From Pseudo-nitzschia pungens (lineage: Eukaryota > Bacillariophyta > Bacillariophyceae > Bacillariales > Bacillariaceae), in NCBI GenBank assembly GCA_037355855.1, contig CM074759.1:5270001-5334000 (forward strand): a stretch of 64,000 nucleotides of DNA, in the 5' to 3' direction. Positions 42,087 through 53,275 of this stretch are shown piece by piece. Below the pieces are notes generated by a model. The model had not been told where the DNA came from, did no database searches, and saw only the letters and a program-made list of their open reading frames with translations. The translations under genes were made by a program, and so were the position numbers. Numbering within the stretch: position 1 is the stretch's first letter; every line of letters begins with the position of its first letter.

Positions 42087-44364
42087 GCCCTGCCAACGCC
42101 TCTACCAAGTCCGCTCCAGCAAATCTTCCTTCTCCCGCGCAACAGACACGGTTTCCTTCTGATCATGGTTAGGTTTTCTGGTGTGAGGTCTGATGGGATG
42201 CCTGTTTCTTCAAATCCCATCCTTGCTTCCACCGGTTCTACTTCTCCCTCCTCTGTCTCTCTCCCTGCTTCTCATTTTGTCCAATTACCTCTACATGGGG
42301 ACTCTCTTGTTGCCAAGGATTCTGATATTTTTGGACATCCTTTTCCTCAAGCCCCATCCTCTAACTCCACCATCATCACCTTTCAAAACATTGGGCCCCA
42401 GCGCAGAGCTGCTTTCATGTCCAGATCCCAGCACAACTCCCGCCAATATGTCAAGAGCAAGGCTGGTATTGCACTTCATGCTGAGCACTGTTTGAATGAA
42501 TCCAAGCTCCTTCCCTGTGACCTCTTCAACCGGCGCCTGAAGAATGTCTGCCCCTCCAGTTTTTCATACCTTGCCAACAACAAGCATGAAGCTTCTGACT
42601 GCACTTGGCTTCAGCCTGGAGGCACTGGTTTTACCCTCGATCAGCTCTTTAGTTCCCACAAGGTTGCTCATGGGGCTGATCCTTCTGGCCTTGGAAGGTG
42701 GACCTTTGTCAAGTTTCAGGGCAGGGCTGGTTCCACTGTCACAATGTTTTCTGCCTACTGCCCTGTTGACAATGACAGGGATCTTGGCTCAGTTTGGAAT
42801 CAACAGTACAGGTACTTTCAATCAGCTGAGAATCTTTTCTCTCCCAACCCTTGCATTCTCTTTCACCGGGATCTGACTGCTGCCCTTCAGGCCTGCCTGG
42901 GGGCAGGTGACCATGTTATTCTTGGGATTGATCAGAATGCTGATGTCAGATCTGATGGTTTGTCTTCTGAGCTCAAGGCCCTTGGTTTCAGAGATTCTGT
43001 TCTGTCCTTGCACTCTCAGTCCTCTCCTCCAGCCACCCACAACAGAAACACCACCAGGACCCCAATTGATGCCATCTGGGTCTCTGAGTATGTTGATGTT
43101 CTCAGGGCAGGGTACTGTCCCTTTGGTGGTGCCCAAGGAATGGATTCGGATCATCGCATGCTCTGGATTGAAGTTTGCAATAGCAGCATCATGGGAAAAC
43201 ATCTGCCACCTCCTGTCCACTGCTCCATGTCCAGACTGCAATCTTCTCATCCTCATCTGCGTCAACGGTATTTCAAGCGTGTCAGGCACAGTTTTCTCAA
43301 GGCTGGAGTGTTTTCTCTCCAGGCCAAGCTGGAAAGTTTGCTTGCTCAGTTTGTGTCTGGTGATACTTCTGTGAAAGATGATCTCATCAACACCTATGAA
43401 GTCCTCCATGAAACCTCCACCTCTCTCAGGCTGTCTGTTGAACGGCATCTCTGCAACACAAGAGCTGGGATGGTTCCATGGTCACCGCAGCTCCAGGTGT
43501 ATCGTGATACCATTGATTTCTGGCGCCGTGTTGTGAAGTTGAGGCAGGGTGTGTCTACCAGTCATACTGTTTTGAAGCGGCTTGCTTCCAAGCTTTCCCT
43601 CTACAAAGGAGAACACTGTGATTTACCCAGTGCTATCTTGCATTTGAAACAAGCTTACAAGCAGTACCAGGCTGTGAAACAGTTGGCTCCCTCTTGGAGA
43701 GACTCTTTCAATCAAGGCCTGGTGGATGCTCTTCTTACTGAGGGTAAGCCCCACAACCAGAGTGCTTCCCAGATTCATGCCCGGATGCGGAGGGAAAGGA
43801 TTCACAGAGAGCTTGGTCTTGCTGCTAGGTCAATTCGTGGGCGCATCCACAAGGCAGCAGTCTTGAAGGCTATTGCTGTTGGCCCTGATGGTGCTGAACA
43901 GGTGTTGGAGTCCCAGTCCACTATGGTTCCAGCTATGGCTGAATCCAATGTCAGGCGCCAACAACAGTGTATTGGCACTCCCTCTATGGCTCCCTCTTTC
44001 ATCCAAGACTTTGGATATTTAGGTACAGGCCCTGCTTCTGCTGCAGTTCTTGAAGGATCTTACACTCCTCCACCTGACACTGACAAGTATCTTTCTGAAT
44101 TTCTTTCCTGTCTCAAAGTGCCTGCTTCTCTCCTGCAATTGCCCCCTTTTGATTATTCTGTGAGCCCAGCTGATAATGCTGCTGCTTGGAAAAGTCAGAG
44201 GGAACGCACTGCCGGTGAACCTTCGTGTTTGAGCTTTGCACATTACAAGTCCTTTGCCCTTGACCCACAGTTGAATTGCTTTGATACTCTTTTGAGATCA
44301 GTCCCATTGATTGTGGGATTTTCTCCTTCTGCCTGGCAAGTCATCACTGATGTTGAAATCTTTA
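42087..44364 (+). mobile_element. LINE D2: second, partial head-to-tail LINE copy
   Basis: Begins in the last ~26 codons of ORF1 (AGCC-TGCCAACGCCTCTACC, stop at 42172) directly joined to the broken ORF2 of LINE D, and ends at 44364 where nLINE-2's tail begins. D and D2 are nearly the same subfamily sequence. Confidence 0.85.
42165..44364 (+). pseudogene. LINE D2 ORF2, endonuclease part only
   Basis: ATG at 42165 overlapping the ORF1 stop by 8 nt. Complete endonuclease (GIDQNADVRSDG, TPIDAIW, SDHRMLW) and linker; interrupted at WQVITDVEIF, just before the reverse transcriptase, by the nLINE-2 tail. Confidence 0.88.
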
Positions 44365-45529
44365 ATAATAATAATATACTTATTTAAGTAGGAAAATCCA
44401 CCGAAGGTGGTTAAAAGCTACTCAGTCTGTAACCAGACTTTATCGTCGCCTCAATCGAAGAGTCAGGACCCCAAGTTGTAGAACGACGCGTCGCCTCAAT
44501 CAAAGAGAGTTTAGGCTCCAAGTTGTAAAAAGGACAATTTTTCAAACAAACCTTAGTAAGAAGCAGGGTAAGAATGAACCAGTCCAGAGCACAACAGACA
44601 CTGCTGTTGCAAAGCGTACAGGAGACGGGGTAACAAGAACGTGAAAGGGAAAGACACAAGCAAAACTGTCCCTGGCATGCTGCTGTACAGCATCAGTAAT
44701 GCTAGTAGTCAGCCGACACAAGCAAAACCCTTCCTCAGATACATAGTATCAGTAATGCAAGTGGTCAGCGTACAAAAACAAAACTGGTCTCTGCATGCTG
44801 TATTGCAGCATCAGTAATGCGAGTGCCCTAAACACATTCCTTACCACTGTATGGTACATATAGTACGGAGCCTACTACCAAATTCGTATCAGCTGTCCTC
44901 CTGATCGAACTTCGGAGTAGCACACGTAGAGGCAGCGGAGCCTACTACCAAATTCAAATTGGTAACAGCTGGCCTCCTGTTCGAACTTGAACTTCCGTAG
45001 TAGCTTGGAAACAAGGACTCTAAGTGATAACACTTATGGACCATCAGGGCTGTAGGCTTGAAAACAGGTGGCAGCTGTACTGTGCACTGGAGGGGTATAG
45101 GTAGGTGGTGGAGCGTTAAGTAAAGAATACTTAGCGACTTTGGGGCTTGGGGTAAGAAATAGTAGGACCTTAAGCGAAAACACTTATGGTCCAGCAAGGC
45201 AGTAGACTTGAAAACAGATGACAGTTGAAGTGTGCACCTGAGAGGGTTATGTAGGTAGGGGAGCCTTAAGCAAACTGTACTTAGCGGCTTTGGGGCTTGG
45301 GTCAGAAAACAGGAGGACCATAAGCAAAAACACTTATGGTCCAGCAGGGCAGTAGACTAGGAAACAGATGACAGTTGAAGTGTGCACCTGAGAGGTGTAT
45401 GTAGGTAGTGGAGCCTTAAGCAACCTGTACTTAGCGGCTTTGGGGCTTGGGTCAGGAAACAGTAGGACCATAAGCGAAAACACTTAAGGTTCAGAAGGGC
45501 AGTAGACTTGGAAACAGATGACATTTATA
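44365..45529 (-). mobile_element. nLINE-2, 5'-truncated noncoding LINE-derived element
   Basis: Minus strand. Its tail at 44365 (AATAATAATATACTTATTTAAG, then the CCACC/GGTGG hairpin) matches the full copy at 46370-48404. It extends to about 45529 through the TAAGTG/CGCTTA hairpin repeats and stops at ACAGATGACA. No matching target duplication: LINE D2 lies left, host-like DNA right, so the flanks may have been rearranged. Confidence 0.8.
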
Positions 45530-46352
45530 CGGCACGTCTAATAACTGATTTCAGACGTGGGTCAAAAATTATCGTGCCGGGTCTTTTTGGGGTCAATTAT
45601 TTGACCAATTGATTGTCCCCTGGCTTCATTTTTTCAGTCCCGTACCGTATATATTCTAGAGTCAATGCCCTTCATTTTCAGACCCAACACCCATCATTTT
45701 TAGACGCAACACCCATCATTTCTAGAGCCAACGCCCATCATTTCAAGACGCAACCCCCATCGTTTCTAGACGGAACCCCCCATCGTTTCTAGACGCAACC
45801 CCCATCGTTTCTAGACGGAACCCCCCATCGTTTCTAGACGCACCCCCCCATCGTTTCTAGACGCATCCCCCATCTTCTCTAGACGGAACCCCCATCGTTT
45901 CTAGACGGAACGCCCATTATTTCTAGAGGGAACGCCCATCATTTATAGACGCAACGCCCATCATTTCTAGAGGCAACGCCCGTCATTTATAGACGCAACG
46001 CCCATCGTTTCTAGATGGAACGTCCGTCATTTATAGACGCAACGCCCATCGTTTCTAGACGGAACGTCCGTCATTTATAGACGCAACGCCCATCATTTCC
46101 ACAGGCATCGTCCGTTATTTTCAGACGCAACGCCCATCATTTCTACTACAGGCAACGCTCATCATTTGGAGACGGAGCCCTCATTGTTTTGTCTACCCTA
46201 GGGTATTATGGATTGACGCCGTTTCTTCCAAACACAAATTGCTTTAAATTTAAACTCTCACTAACGAACCTCAATATTACCATTCATTTCACAACTCTGC
46301 CAACCACTTCCTTCTCTGATTACTCATCATGGGATCAATATGCTTTCTCCTT
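45530..46352. other. Host-like sequence carrying a minisatellite; 3' flank of the split gene
   Basis: 45530-45654 shows nothing recognised. 45655-46180 is a minisatellite. 46181-46352 includes the original 3' end of the gene at 48422-50085 (minus strand; predicted stop at 46291-46289), separated from it by nLINE-3. Confidence 0.65.
45655..46180. repeat. ~22-bp minisatellite
   Basis: About 24 imperfect copies of a unit like CATCGTTTCTAGACGCAACGCC. Contains many TCTAGA-type sites; no coding. Lies just downstream of a host-type gene on the minus strand. Confidence 0.85.
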
Positions 46353-46369
46353 TTCTTTCTCTTTGTCTT

Positions 46370-48404
46370 ACAATTTGCGCATCGCGCATTTTGTCCGACG
46401 TTCCGATGTTCCAGTACTAAAAATACGTAGATTTCTACACAACTTTACCATGCGATATCTCGCTCCCTTTTACACCACCAATCACAACCCCAGGACCTAC
46501 ATGTATTAACCAAGACCTGCGCTCTTTGTTTCTGCTATTGGTTCAGTTGCTGGCTGCTTCTTTTGGTTGATTTGGTTGCCAATTCACCACTCGGCCGATG
46601 GATCAGCAGCAACAACCAAAACAAAACCGACACCTAATTTTCTACAGCACCTCCAGTACCGATTCTACAGCGATTCGAAAATACTTCTAATACTGTTGCC
46701 GTCTTACTGTTGACGTCTGTACTGCTTCGATCTGTTTCCAAGCTCCACCCTCAAGGCCCTTAAGTATATATTATACTTAATGTTCTACATTGTTTCCAAG
46801 CTTCCTAAGTGATTTCCACTTAACGTTCTACATTCTTCAAGGTTCCTTGCTAAGTCCCCTAAGTCTTTTCAAGGTGTAGTTCACGAACAGCCCCTTCCAC
46901 TGTAGGTATATTTCTACAAGAAATTCCAGCTGTCATCTGTTTTCAAGTCCATTGCCCTGCTGGACCATATGTGTTTTCGCTTATGGTCCTACTGTTTTAT
47001 GACCCAAGCCCCAAAGCCGCTAAGTACAGTTTGCTTAAGGCTCCACCACCTACATAACCCTCTCAGGTGTACAGAATAATTGTCATCTGTTTTCAAAACT
47101 ACTGCCCTGCTGGATCATAAGTGTTTTCGCTTATGGTCCTACTGTTTCCTGACCCAAGCCCCAAAGCCGCTAAGTACAGTTCGCTTAAGGCTCTCCTACC
47201 TACATAACCCTCTCAGGTGCACACTTCAACTGTCATCTGTTATCAAGTCTACTGCCCTGCTGGACCATAAGTGTTTTCGCTTAAGGTCCTATTGTTTTTT
47301 GACCCAAGCCCCAAAGCCGCTAAGTACAGTTTGCTTAAGGCTCTCATACCTACATATACCTCTCAGATGCATTCTTCAACTGTCATCTGTTTTCAAGTCT
47401 ACTGCCCTGCTGGACCATAAGTGTTTTCGCTTAAGGTCCTACTGTTTTTCTGACCCAAGCCCCAAAGCCGCTAAGTACAGTAAAGTACAGTTCGCTTAAG
47501 GCTCCACCATCTACATATACCTCTCAGATGCACACTTCAACTGTCATCTGTTTTCAAGTCTACTGCCCTGCCGGACCATAAGTGATATTTCCTTATGTCC
47601 ACCTGTTTTTTGACCCAAGCCCCAAAGTCGCTAAGTATTCTTTACTATATGCACCACCACCATTATATACCCCTCCAGTTCACAGTACAGCTGAGACCTG
47701 TTTTCAAGCCTACAGCCCTGATGGTCCATAAGTGTTATCACTTAGAGCCCTTGTTTCCAAGCTACTACAGGAGAGCAAGTTCAAGTTCTAACAGAAGGCC
47801 AGCTGTTACGAATTTGAATTTGGTAGTAGGCTCCACTGCCTCTACGTGGCTACTACTAAGTTCGAACAGGAGGACAGCTGTTCCGAATTTGGTAGTAGGC
47901 TCTGCACTTTATGTACCATACAGTGGTAAGGAATGTGTTCGGGGCTGACTACTCGCATTACTGATGCTGCAGTCCAGCATTTAGAGAGGAGTTTTGCTTT
48001 TGTACGCTGACCACTTGCATTACTGATACTATGTATCTGAGGAAGGGTTTTGCTTGTGTCGGCTGACAACTAGCATTACTGATGCTTTACAGCAGCATTC
48101 CAGGGACAGTTTTGCTTGTGTCTTTCCCTTTCACGTTCTTGTTACCCCGTCTCCTGTACGCTTTGCAACAGCAGTGTCTGTTGTGCTCTGGACTGGTTTG
48201 TTTTTTTCCTGTTTCTTACCAAGGTTCGTTTGCAAAATAGCCGTATTTACAACCTGGGGCCTATTCCCCATGGTTGAGGCGGCGCGTCGTTCTACGACTT
48301 GGGGTCCTGACTCTTCGATTGAGGCGACGATAAAGTCTGGTTACAGACTGAGTAGCTTTTAACCACCTTCGGTGGATTTTCCTACTTAAATAAGTATATT
48401 ATTA
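46370..48404 (+). mobile_element. nLINE-3, full-length noncoding LINE-derived element
   Basis: 2,035 bp between 17-bp target duplications TTCTTTCTCTTTGTCTT (46353-46369, 48405-48421). The head ACAATTTGCGCATCGCGC then TTTTGTCCGACGTTCCGATG matches LINE A and D heads; the tail shares the LINE 3' sequence from CTTGGGGTCCTGACTC through AGTCTGGTTACAGACTGAGTA. Between lie tandem hairpin repeats. The longest frames are short, repeat-derived and unlike any LINE protein. It is inserted in the 3' coding end of a host-type gene. Best explained as a LINE deletion derivative copied in trans. Confidence 0.9.
46960..47600 (+). repeat. Tandem ~150-bp units with stem-loops in nLINE-3
   Basis: Five units, each containing GGACCATAAGTGTTTTCGCTTATGGTCC-like inverted sequence: a 10-bp stem with loop TGTTTTCG (at about 46972, 47112, 47261, 47411, 47573), followed by GACCCAAGCCCCAAAGCCGC. 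Similar TAAG/CTTA hairpin blocks occur in LINE 5'UTRs. Possible RNA structures; function unknown. Confidence 0.8.
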
Positions 48405-48421
48405 TTCTTTCTCTTTGTCTT

Positions 48422-50085
48422 GTTACTAGTAGAATCCGACGGTGATGCCACACCTCTATCTTTACCTTTTCGTTTCGCAGCCATTCGGATTCTTCTCCTC
48501 ATGGTAATTTCAAACTCTATCAATCTTTCCTTTTCCCTTTTTGCTTTCTCCCTTGCCTCATCGTCTGCCTCATCGTCCGCCTCATCGTTTGTTTCATCGT
48601 TTGTTTCATCGTCTGCCTCATCGTTTGCCTCATCGTCTGCCTCATCGTCTGCCTTGTCATCTTCGTTGTCATCTTTTTTGTTGAGGTTGTGGCCGGGGAA
48701 GCGAATGTCCATCAGTTCTTCACACACTCTTTCATACATTTCTATTCCATCTTCTGACCAACCCTCCTCGTTTCCACTTCTTGGGTCGCAGTATTTCTTG
48801 CCAACCTCTGGAATACTTTTGTCATCAACTCTTTCCAAGTAATTCACCCATCGTTCGTATTCGTTATGAATTATAACCAATGCAAACGCCTCGTCACTCA
48901 CGGAATATATTTCACCAATCAATTTTGTTCGTTGCCATGTTGGGGAAAAAACCGATGGCATGAACGCAGCCAAGATGCGGGTCGCAAAATAATAGAAGTC
49001 ATCTTCTCCTTCCTTCTTCCTATAGCTCGGATGCAGGACGGGAGCATCATCATCCCCTGTCTCTTGAATCCTTACTAGGGTGCCAGGAAAATCTTCAGGC
49101 AGGACCCATTCGTTTCTCCTCGTTGCGGCCTTCTTGAAGTCATCTGTAACAGGAACGATATATACCGGTAACCGTGCGGTTGTTAGTATTGGCATCCACT
49201 TGCTCATTATAATCATTCCCACACCAATTTCTGTTAGCAGCAGTAGCACTCACCAATCCAATGCTTCCTAACCAAAGACTGCACAGTAGTTCTCAATGTA
49301 TTTACCGCCGTTCTGATTATCACCCAGTTATATTCATAGAAATCGGTTTTGGCAACACCCTTTGGTAGTTCAAGCTTTTCCTCCATCATCATCATTTTCA
49401 GAATTTTGATTGCCAGCGCTTTATCCACAAATTTATGACTCTGAAAAACATGCAACTTCACATACTGATTTACCTTCGGGTCCAAGACGGTTGCTTGATG
49501 GATCTTAAGTTTCCGTTCAATTTCTGCCTTACCCGTCCTCCCACATTCCAAGCCTTCAACCTTGTTCTTCTCTTTTTCCGATTCTAGTACTTTTTTCTCC
49601 TTTTCAGCCAGTTTTCTCTCTTTTTCAGCTAGTCGTCGCTCCCTTTCCTCAAGTCGTTTCTCCATCTCAGCTAATCGTCTCTCCATTGTGGCCGCTCTGT
49701 CCTCCCGTTCACTGTTCCTCATTGTGTTAGGGTCTGTCATGTTTGCATGCTTCGCAACAATAACATGTCCTCTTGCGTTGAAGTTCACATTCCCCCTTGT
49801 GCTGAAGGTCACATTTTCTCTTGGTGGTGTTTTGCTGGGGCGGGGTTTATTTGTGTTCTTTGTTTTCCGATGCTGCTGCTTCTTTGACAGCTGCTGCTGC
49901 TTCGACTGCTGCTGCTGCTGCTTTGACGGCTGCTGCTGCTTCTTCGACGCCGCAGGTGGTGTTACCACGTAATTGGGTTCTGGTAGCGATAACCCACTTC
50001 GATTCTTTCTTGGACTGTCAACATTAGCTGATACAGTACTAATACCTGCAATCTCTTTAGTCAGTTCCAGTGCTTCTCTATTCAT
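48422..50085 (-). pseudogene. Host-type gene, unknown function, 3' end split by nLINE-3
   Basis: ATG at 50085. Exon 1 50085-49254; inferred intron 49253-49144 (GTGAGT...GTTACAG, 110 nt); exon 2 from 49143. Splicing joins HWI to DDFKKAATRR in frame. The N-terminal part has Lys/Gln runs (about residues 45-75); then a charged coiled coil rich in EKERRLAE-type heptads (about 125-180); then a structured part (KVNQYVKLHVFQSHKF; after the intron FYYFATRILAAF, GWSEDGIEMYERV); then Asp/Glu/Ala repeats (ADDEA, about 48575-48660) and a basic tail. With nLINE-3 removed, the frame runs on to TGA at 46291-46289 (about 544 residues). No family recognised. With the insertion present, translation would end at 48386 after a few tail-encoded residues, so the protein may still be largely made. 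Confidence 0.65.
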
Positions 50086-50199
50086 GGTGATCAATGTTTT
50101 ATTTTTCAATCAGTTGTGTAACTCAATTATGAGAACGATGCCAAGTTTGACGTTGTACACACCACCAGAAACAACAAAAATCATGTCCACATCAAAGAA

Positions 50200-51536
50200 T
50201 TATTGGCTGGCTTCCTCTATTAGTGCAAGCCGTCCTGCCGCGCCATTTTCTTGCTCCCAAAAAATGTACTTATCCCCTACACAATATTCTCTGTTAGCTC
50301 TGCATCCTCTCAAGGTGGAAGCATTCCCACCCGCGCCAACTTTCCTCCCTTACAATTTCTGTACATGACGTTGTAACGCTCACTTCTTCCTCCATCTGAT
50401 TTGGTATAGGTACATTACTATTAGTAGTACTATTGCTAATAACCTACCTCTATCACCTGTTTTAGTAGTACAATTAGTACTAGTAGTACTAATACTACCT
50501 CTACTATCAGTAGAAAAAAAATACTATTTCTTACTCACTCTTCCTCCGTGGCGTCACTGTCTTTCTCCGCGGCGTCCCTGTCTTCCGCCAATGGGCATTG
50601 ACTGTAAAGTGTTGCATATGATGTAGAAGCCAAACCCTCATTCCTTTCTTCAAAGCTGTCCAACCAAGCACTACGATTGGCCACCACTAGCCACTTGTTT
50701 GCAGATGAGATACTTCCCTCTTTATTCAACTCTGGTAAAACGGCAATATCTGATAAAATTGCGTCCGTGTTGAACAAAAAGAATCCATCATCCAAAATAC
50801 CCTTGGAAACAAATCTTGACTTTGACCTCCTAGGCTCTTTCTTCAATTTCCGGACGACAGCATAAAGACCTTCGTTTTTGATTGGGTATCTATTCACCCA
50901 ACCCGTTGGTTGTTTCAGGTTATCTAGTTCAAGAAAACATAGAATCTGACAGGGGATTGCTTCCGAATCCACACTCATCAGTGCCCAATCCATCCAGACA
51001 GCATTCACCTGTCCAGATGTTGATCTGTAGGAGGGATGACATCGAAACAAATATCTGACCTTGTTTGTTGAATCCCATCGATTGTGTTCTGTGAATCCTT
51101 CTACTGATTTACCATCTACTAGTAAAGGCAACACTGAGTCGCAGACAAAATCCAGGATTATCGACAGCAAAAACGGTTTTTCTTTGTTTGATGTTCGATG
51201 CCACGTCATGGTTCCCTTCTTTTCGGTGCCGTCACGGTGTATTTTGAATAGGGACCCGGCTTTCTTCGGTCTTGGTTTCTCTGTTGGGTCTTCCTCCTTT
51301 TCCTCTAACCCATAACACACGTTGGCAGTATGCAACAGCAACTTTTCCGTTTGTTGTTTTGTTGTTTGGCTAATCAAGGTAGCTGCGTTCTGTTGTGTGT
51401 TCTTTGCTGGAGCCTTCACCTCTGTCTTGTGGTGACTTTCACTAAAACTACTATCCCACCCTAGCGGATGTTCCCACAACTTTATGTACTCCGGGATGTG
51501 AAAATACAGATGGTTCTTAATGAGTCTTGTTCCCAT
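50200..51536 (-). CDS. Host-type gene, unknown function, probably two exons
   Basis: ATG at 51536. The long first frame (333 codons) ends at a stop that overlaps a consensus splice donor (GTGAGTAAG, 50538-50530). A later frame on the same strand, about 50345-50200 (YCVGDKYIFWEQENGAAGR...), is protein-like and is likely the last exon; the exact acceptor is not resolved. Visible motifs: WMDWALMSVDSE, QILCFLELD, FLFNTDAILSDIAVLPELN. No family recognised, no membrane segment. It lies 114 bp upstream of the next gene on the same strand, suggesting a pair that works or moves together. The acidic end of exon 1 is rich in Glu/Asp. Confidence 0.6.
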
Positions 51537-51626
51537 TCCTTTCTGATGACATGCAGTATTGATTGTGTTAATAAAATGAATGATCGTTTTTGATAGATTT
51601 TGGAGATGTTTGGGAGTAATTCTTCC
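51537..51626. other. Upstream region of the 51536 gene
   Basis: 90 bp between the gene's ATG and the LINE fragment. It would contain the proximal promoter; no motif is claimed. The insertion of the LINE fragment so close may have displaced the original promoter. Confidence 0.4.
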
Positions 51627-52917
51627 GTGCTGTTTGTGATGGTTCCTTTGATCCTGCTCTTCTGAGAGGCACTTCTGCCTTCATCCTGTCACCCAATACC
51701 TCCACCAAGACTACCTCATTGTTTCTCACTGGATGTAACTGTGTCAGTGGCTCCCCTGAGGATCAGTCTTCTTACCAGAGTGAACTGGCTGGCATCATTG
51801 GGGTTCTCACCTGCTGCACTGCTCTGGTGGATCTTTTTGATATTGCCTCTGGCTCTATCACCATTGCACTTGATGGTGACACAGCTCTCAAACAGGCTCA
51901 GGGATCTTGGCCCTTGGTCATTTCCCAGATGTCTTTTGATTTTGTCTATGTCATCCGCAACATGCTTACTGCTCTTCCCATTTCAGTGCACTTCTGGTGG
52001 GTCCAAGGGCATCAAGCTGGATTCTTTCTTGACTGGTGGGCCCTTCGCAATCATCAGGTTGATGGCATGGCCAAGGCTTTTCTCTCAGTGCACAGAGTTT
52101 CTGCCTACCACTTTCCCAGACTTGTGTTTGAGCCATGGGCATTTTCCCTCAATGGTTCCAAGTGCCAAAGGTTTGATCAGAATGCTTTGCATGTTGCCAT
52201 TGCTGGCCCTCCTCTTCTCCAATACTGGAAGACCCACCACAATATCCCCATTCCCCAACCTGTTTTGGGTTCCATCCATTGGTGTGTCCATCAGTCTGCC
52301 TTCAAGCGTCTCCCTCCAGGCATGCAAAGGTGGTTTGTTAAGTTTGCTTCCGACTGCATTGGTGTTGGCAACCAGCTACTTCACTACCAGCATCAGGATC
52401 ACTCCAGGTGCCCCTTGTGTGATGCAGACAATGAGAAGGTTTCTCATGTGCTCTCCTGCAAGGATCCGGGGGCTGTCAAGCACAGTGTGTCTGCCTTCAA
52501 GGGCCCCTTGCAGCAGAGGCTTGAGGTTGAACAGACTGACCCATCCCTGGTGGCTGCCATTGTGGATCTTCTCACCAGGATTCGGAAGGGCCAGAACATT
52601 TATCCCTCCTCCTATTCCCATGCAATTGCTGGTGCTGTCAGAGCACAGCGGGCCATTGGTTGGCACAACTGGCTTCTTGGTAGGTGGTCTCCTCTCTGGC
52701 ACCAGATCCAGGCTGACTACCACTCCCACATTGGAAGCAAGCGCTCCCCCAGATGCTGGGCTACAGCTGTAATCCAACAGTTCTTTCTCACTTGCTGGGA
52801 TCTATGGACTTACAGGAATGAACGGCTCCATGGTTCTGGGGGTACCCTTGAGGCTGAACAACACGAATCTCTTGATGCTTCCATCTCCTCTGAATTGGCT
52901 CTTGGCACAGCTGGCGC
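51627..52917 (+). pseudogene. LINE fragment: RNase H and zinc-finger part of ORF2
   Basis: 5'-truncated LINE of the D subfamily, starting at GTGCTGTTTGTGATGG (CDGSF of RNase H). It contains YQSELAG (R of the usual YRSELAG replaced by Q, the catalytic E kept), ALDGDTAL, NHQVDGMAK and CPLC-x8-HVLSC. Interrupted at GTAGA by the gypsy2 LTR (52918). The bases before the LTR are GGCGC, the expected 5-bp target duplication. Its 3' end is beyond the nested insertions. Confidence 0.88.
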
Positions 52918-53245
52918 TGTTACACGTTAAGGTAGAAAATTTGGAGTGGTATGAATATTGTGAATGTTTAGATACTTTACGAGATATTTGTTATGCGAAT
53001 TGAGAATGGGAACATATAAAATTTGAGGTCGCGAGCATAGCCATATTTTGGCATGCTCTGCCATAAATGTTATTCCATTGTCGATTCCCACGATTAGGCC
53101 TATATATTTTTCTGGGACTCGACCATATTGTTTAGGATACATATAAGAGAGTATCCGTACATGAATATCGACATATGTTCGATTCCCATATGGGATTCGG
53201 TTAATTATTCATTCGTGATCTTCATAGCTATGCTACCGTGTCACA
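52918..53245 (-). repeat. 3' LTR of gypsy2
   Basis: 328 bp with ends TGTTACACG...GTGTCACA on plus. Inside edge, read on minus, ATGAGGCACTA before the LTR is the likely polypurine-tract position, aligned with GGGGAACTA in the gag-only element. Confidence 0.8.
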
Positions 53246-53275
53246 TAGTGCCTCATGATTGAATGAAGCCCATAT

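Noticed and set aside
46960..47600. CRISPR-like array (regular repeats)
   Set aside because: Units are imperfect ~150-bp tandem repeats with no unique spacers of constant size, in a eukaryotic retroelement.
47080..47948. Frames of 117-139 codons in nLINE-3 with repeated LLDHKCFRLRSYCF
   Set aside because: They are translations of the hairpin repeat units; frames differ between copies and no LINE or other protein motif is present.
49821..50027. Plus-strand frame rich in Ala (AAAASTAAAAALTAAAAS)
   Set aside because: Antisense of the CAG/CTG-type Gln run in the coiled-coil gene.
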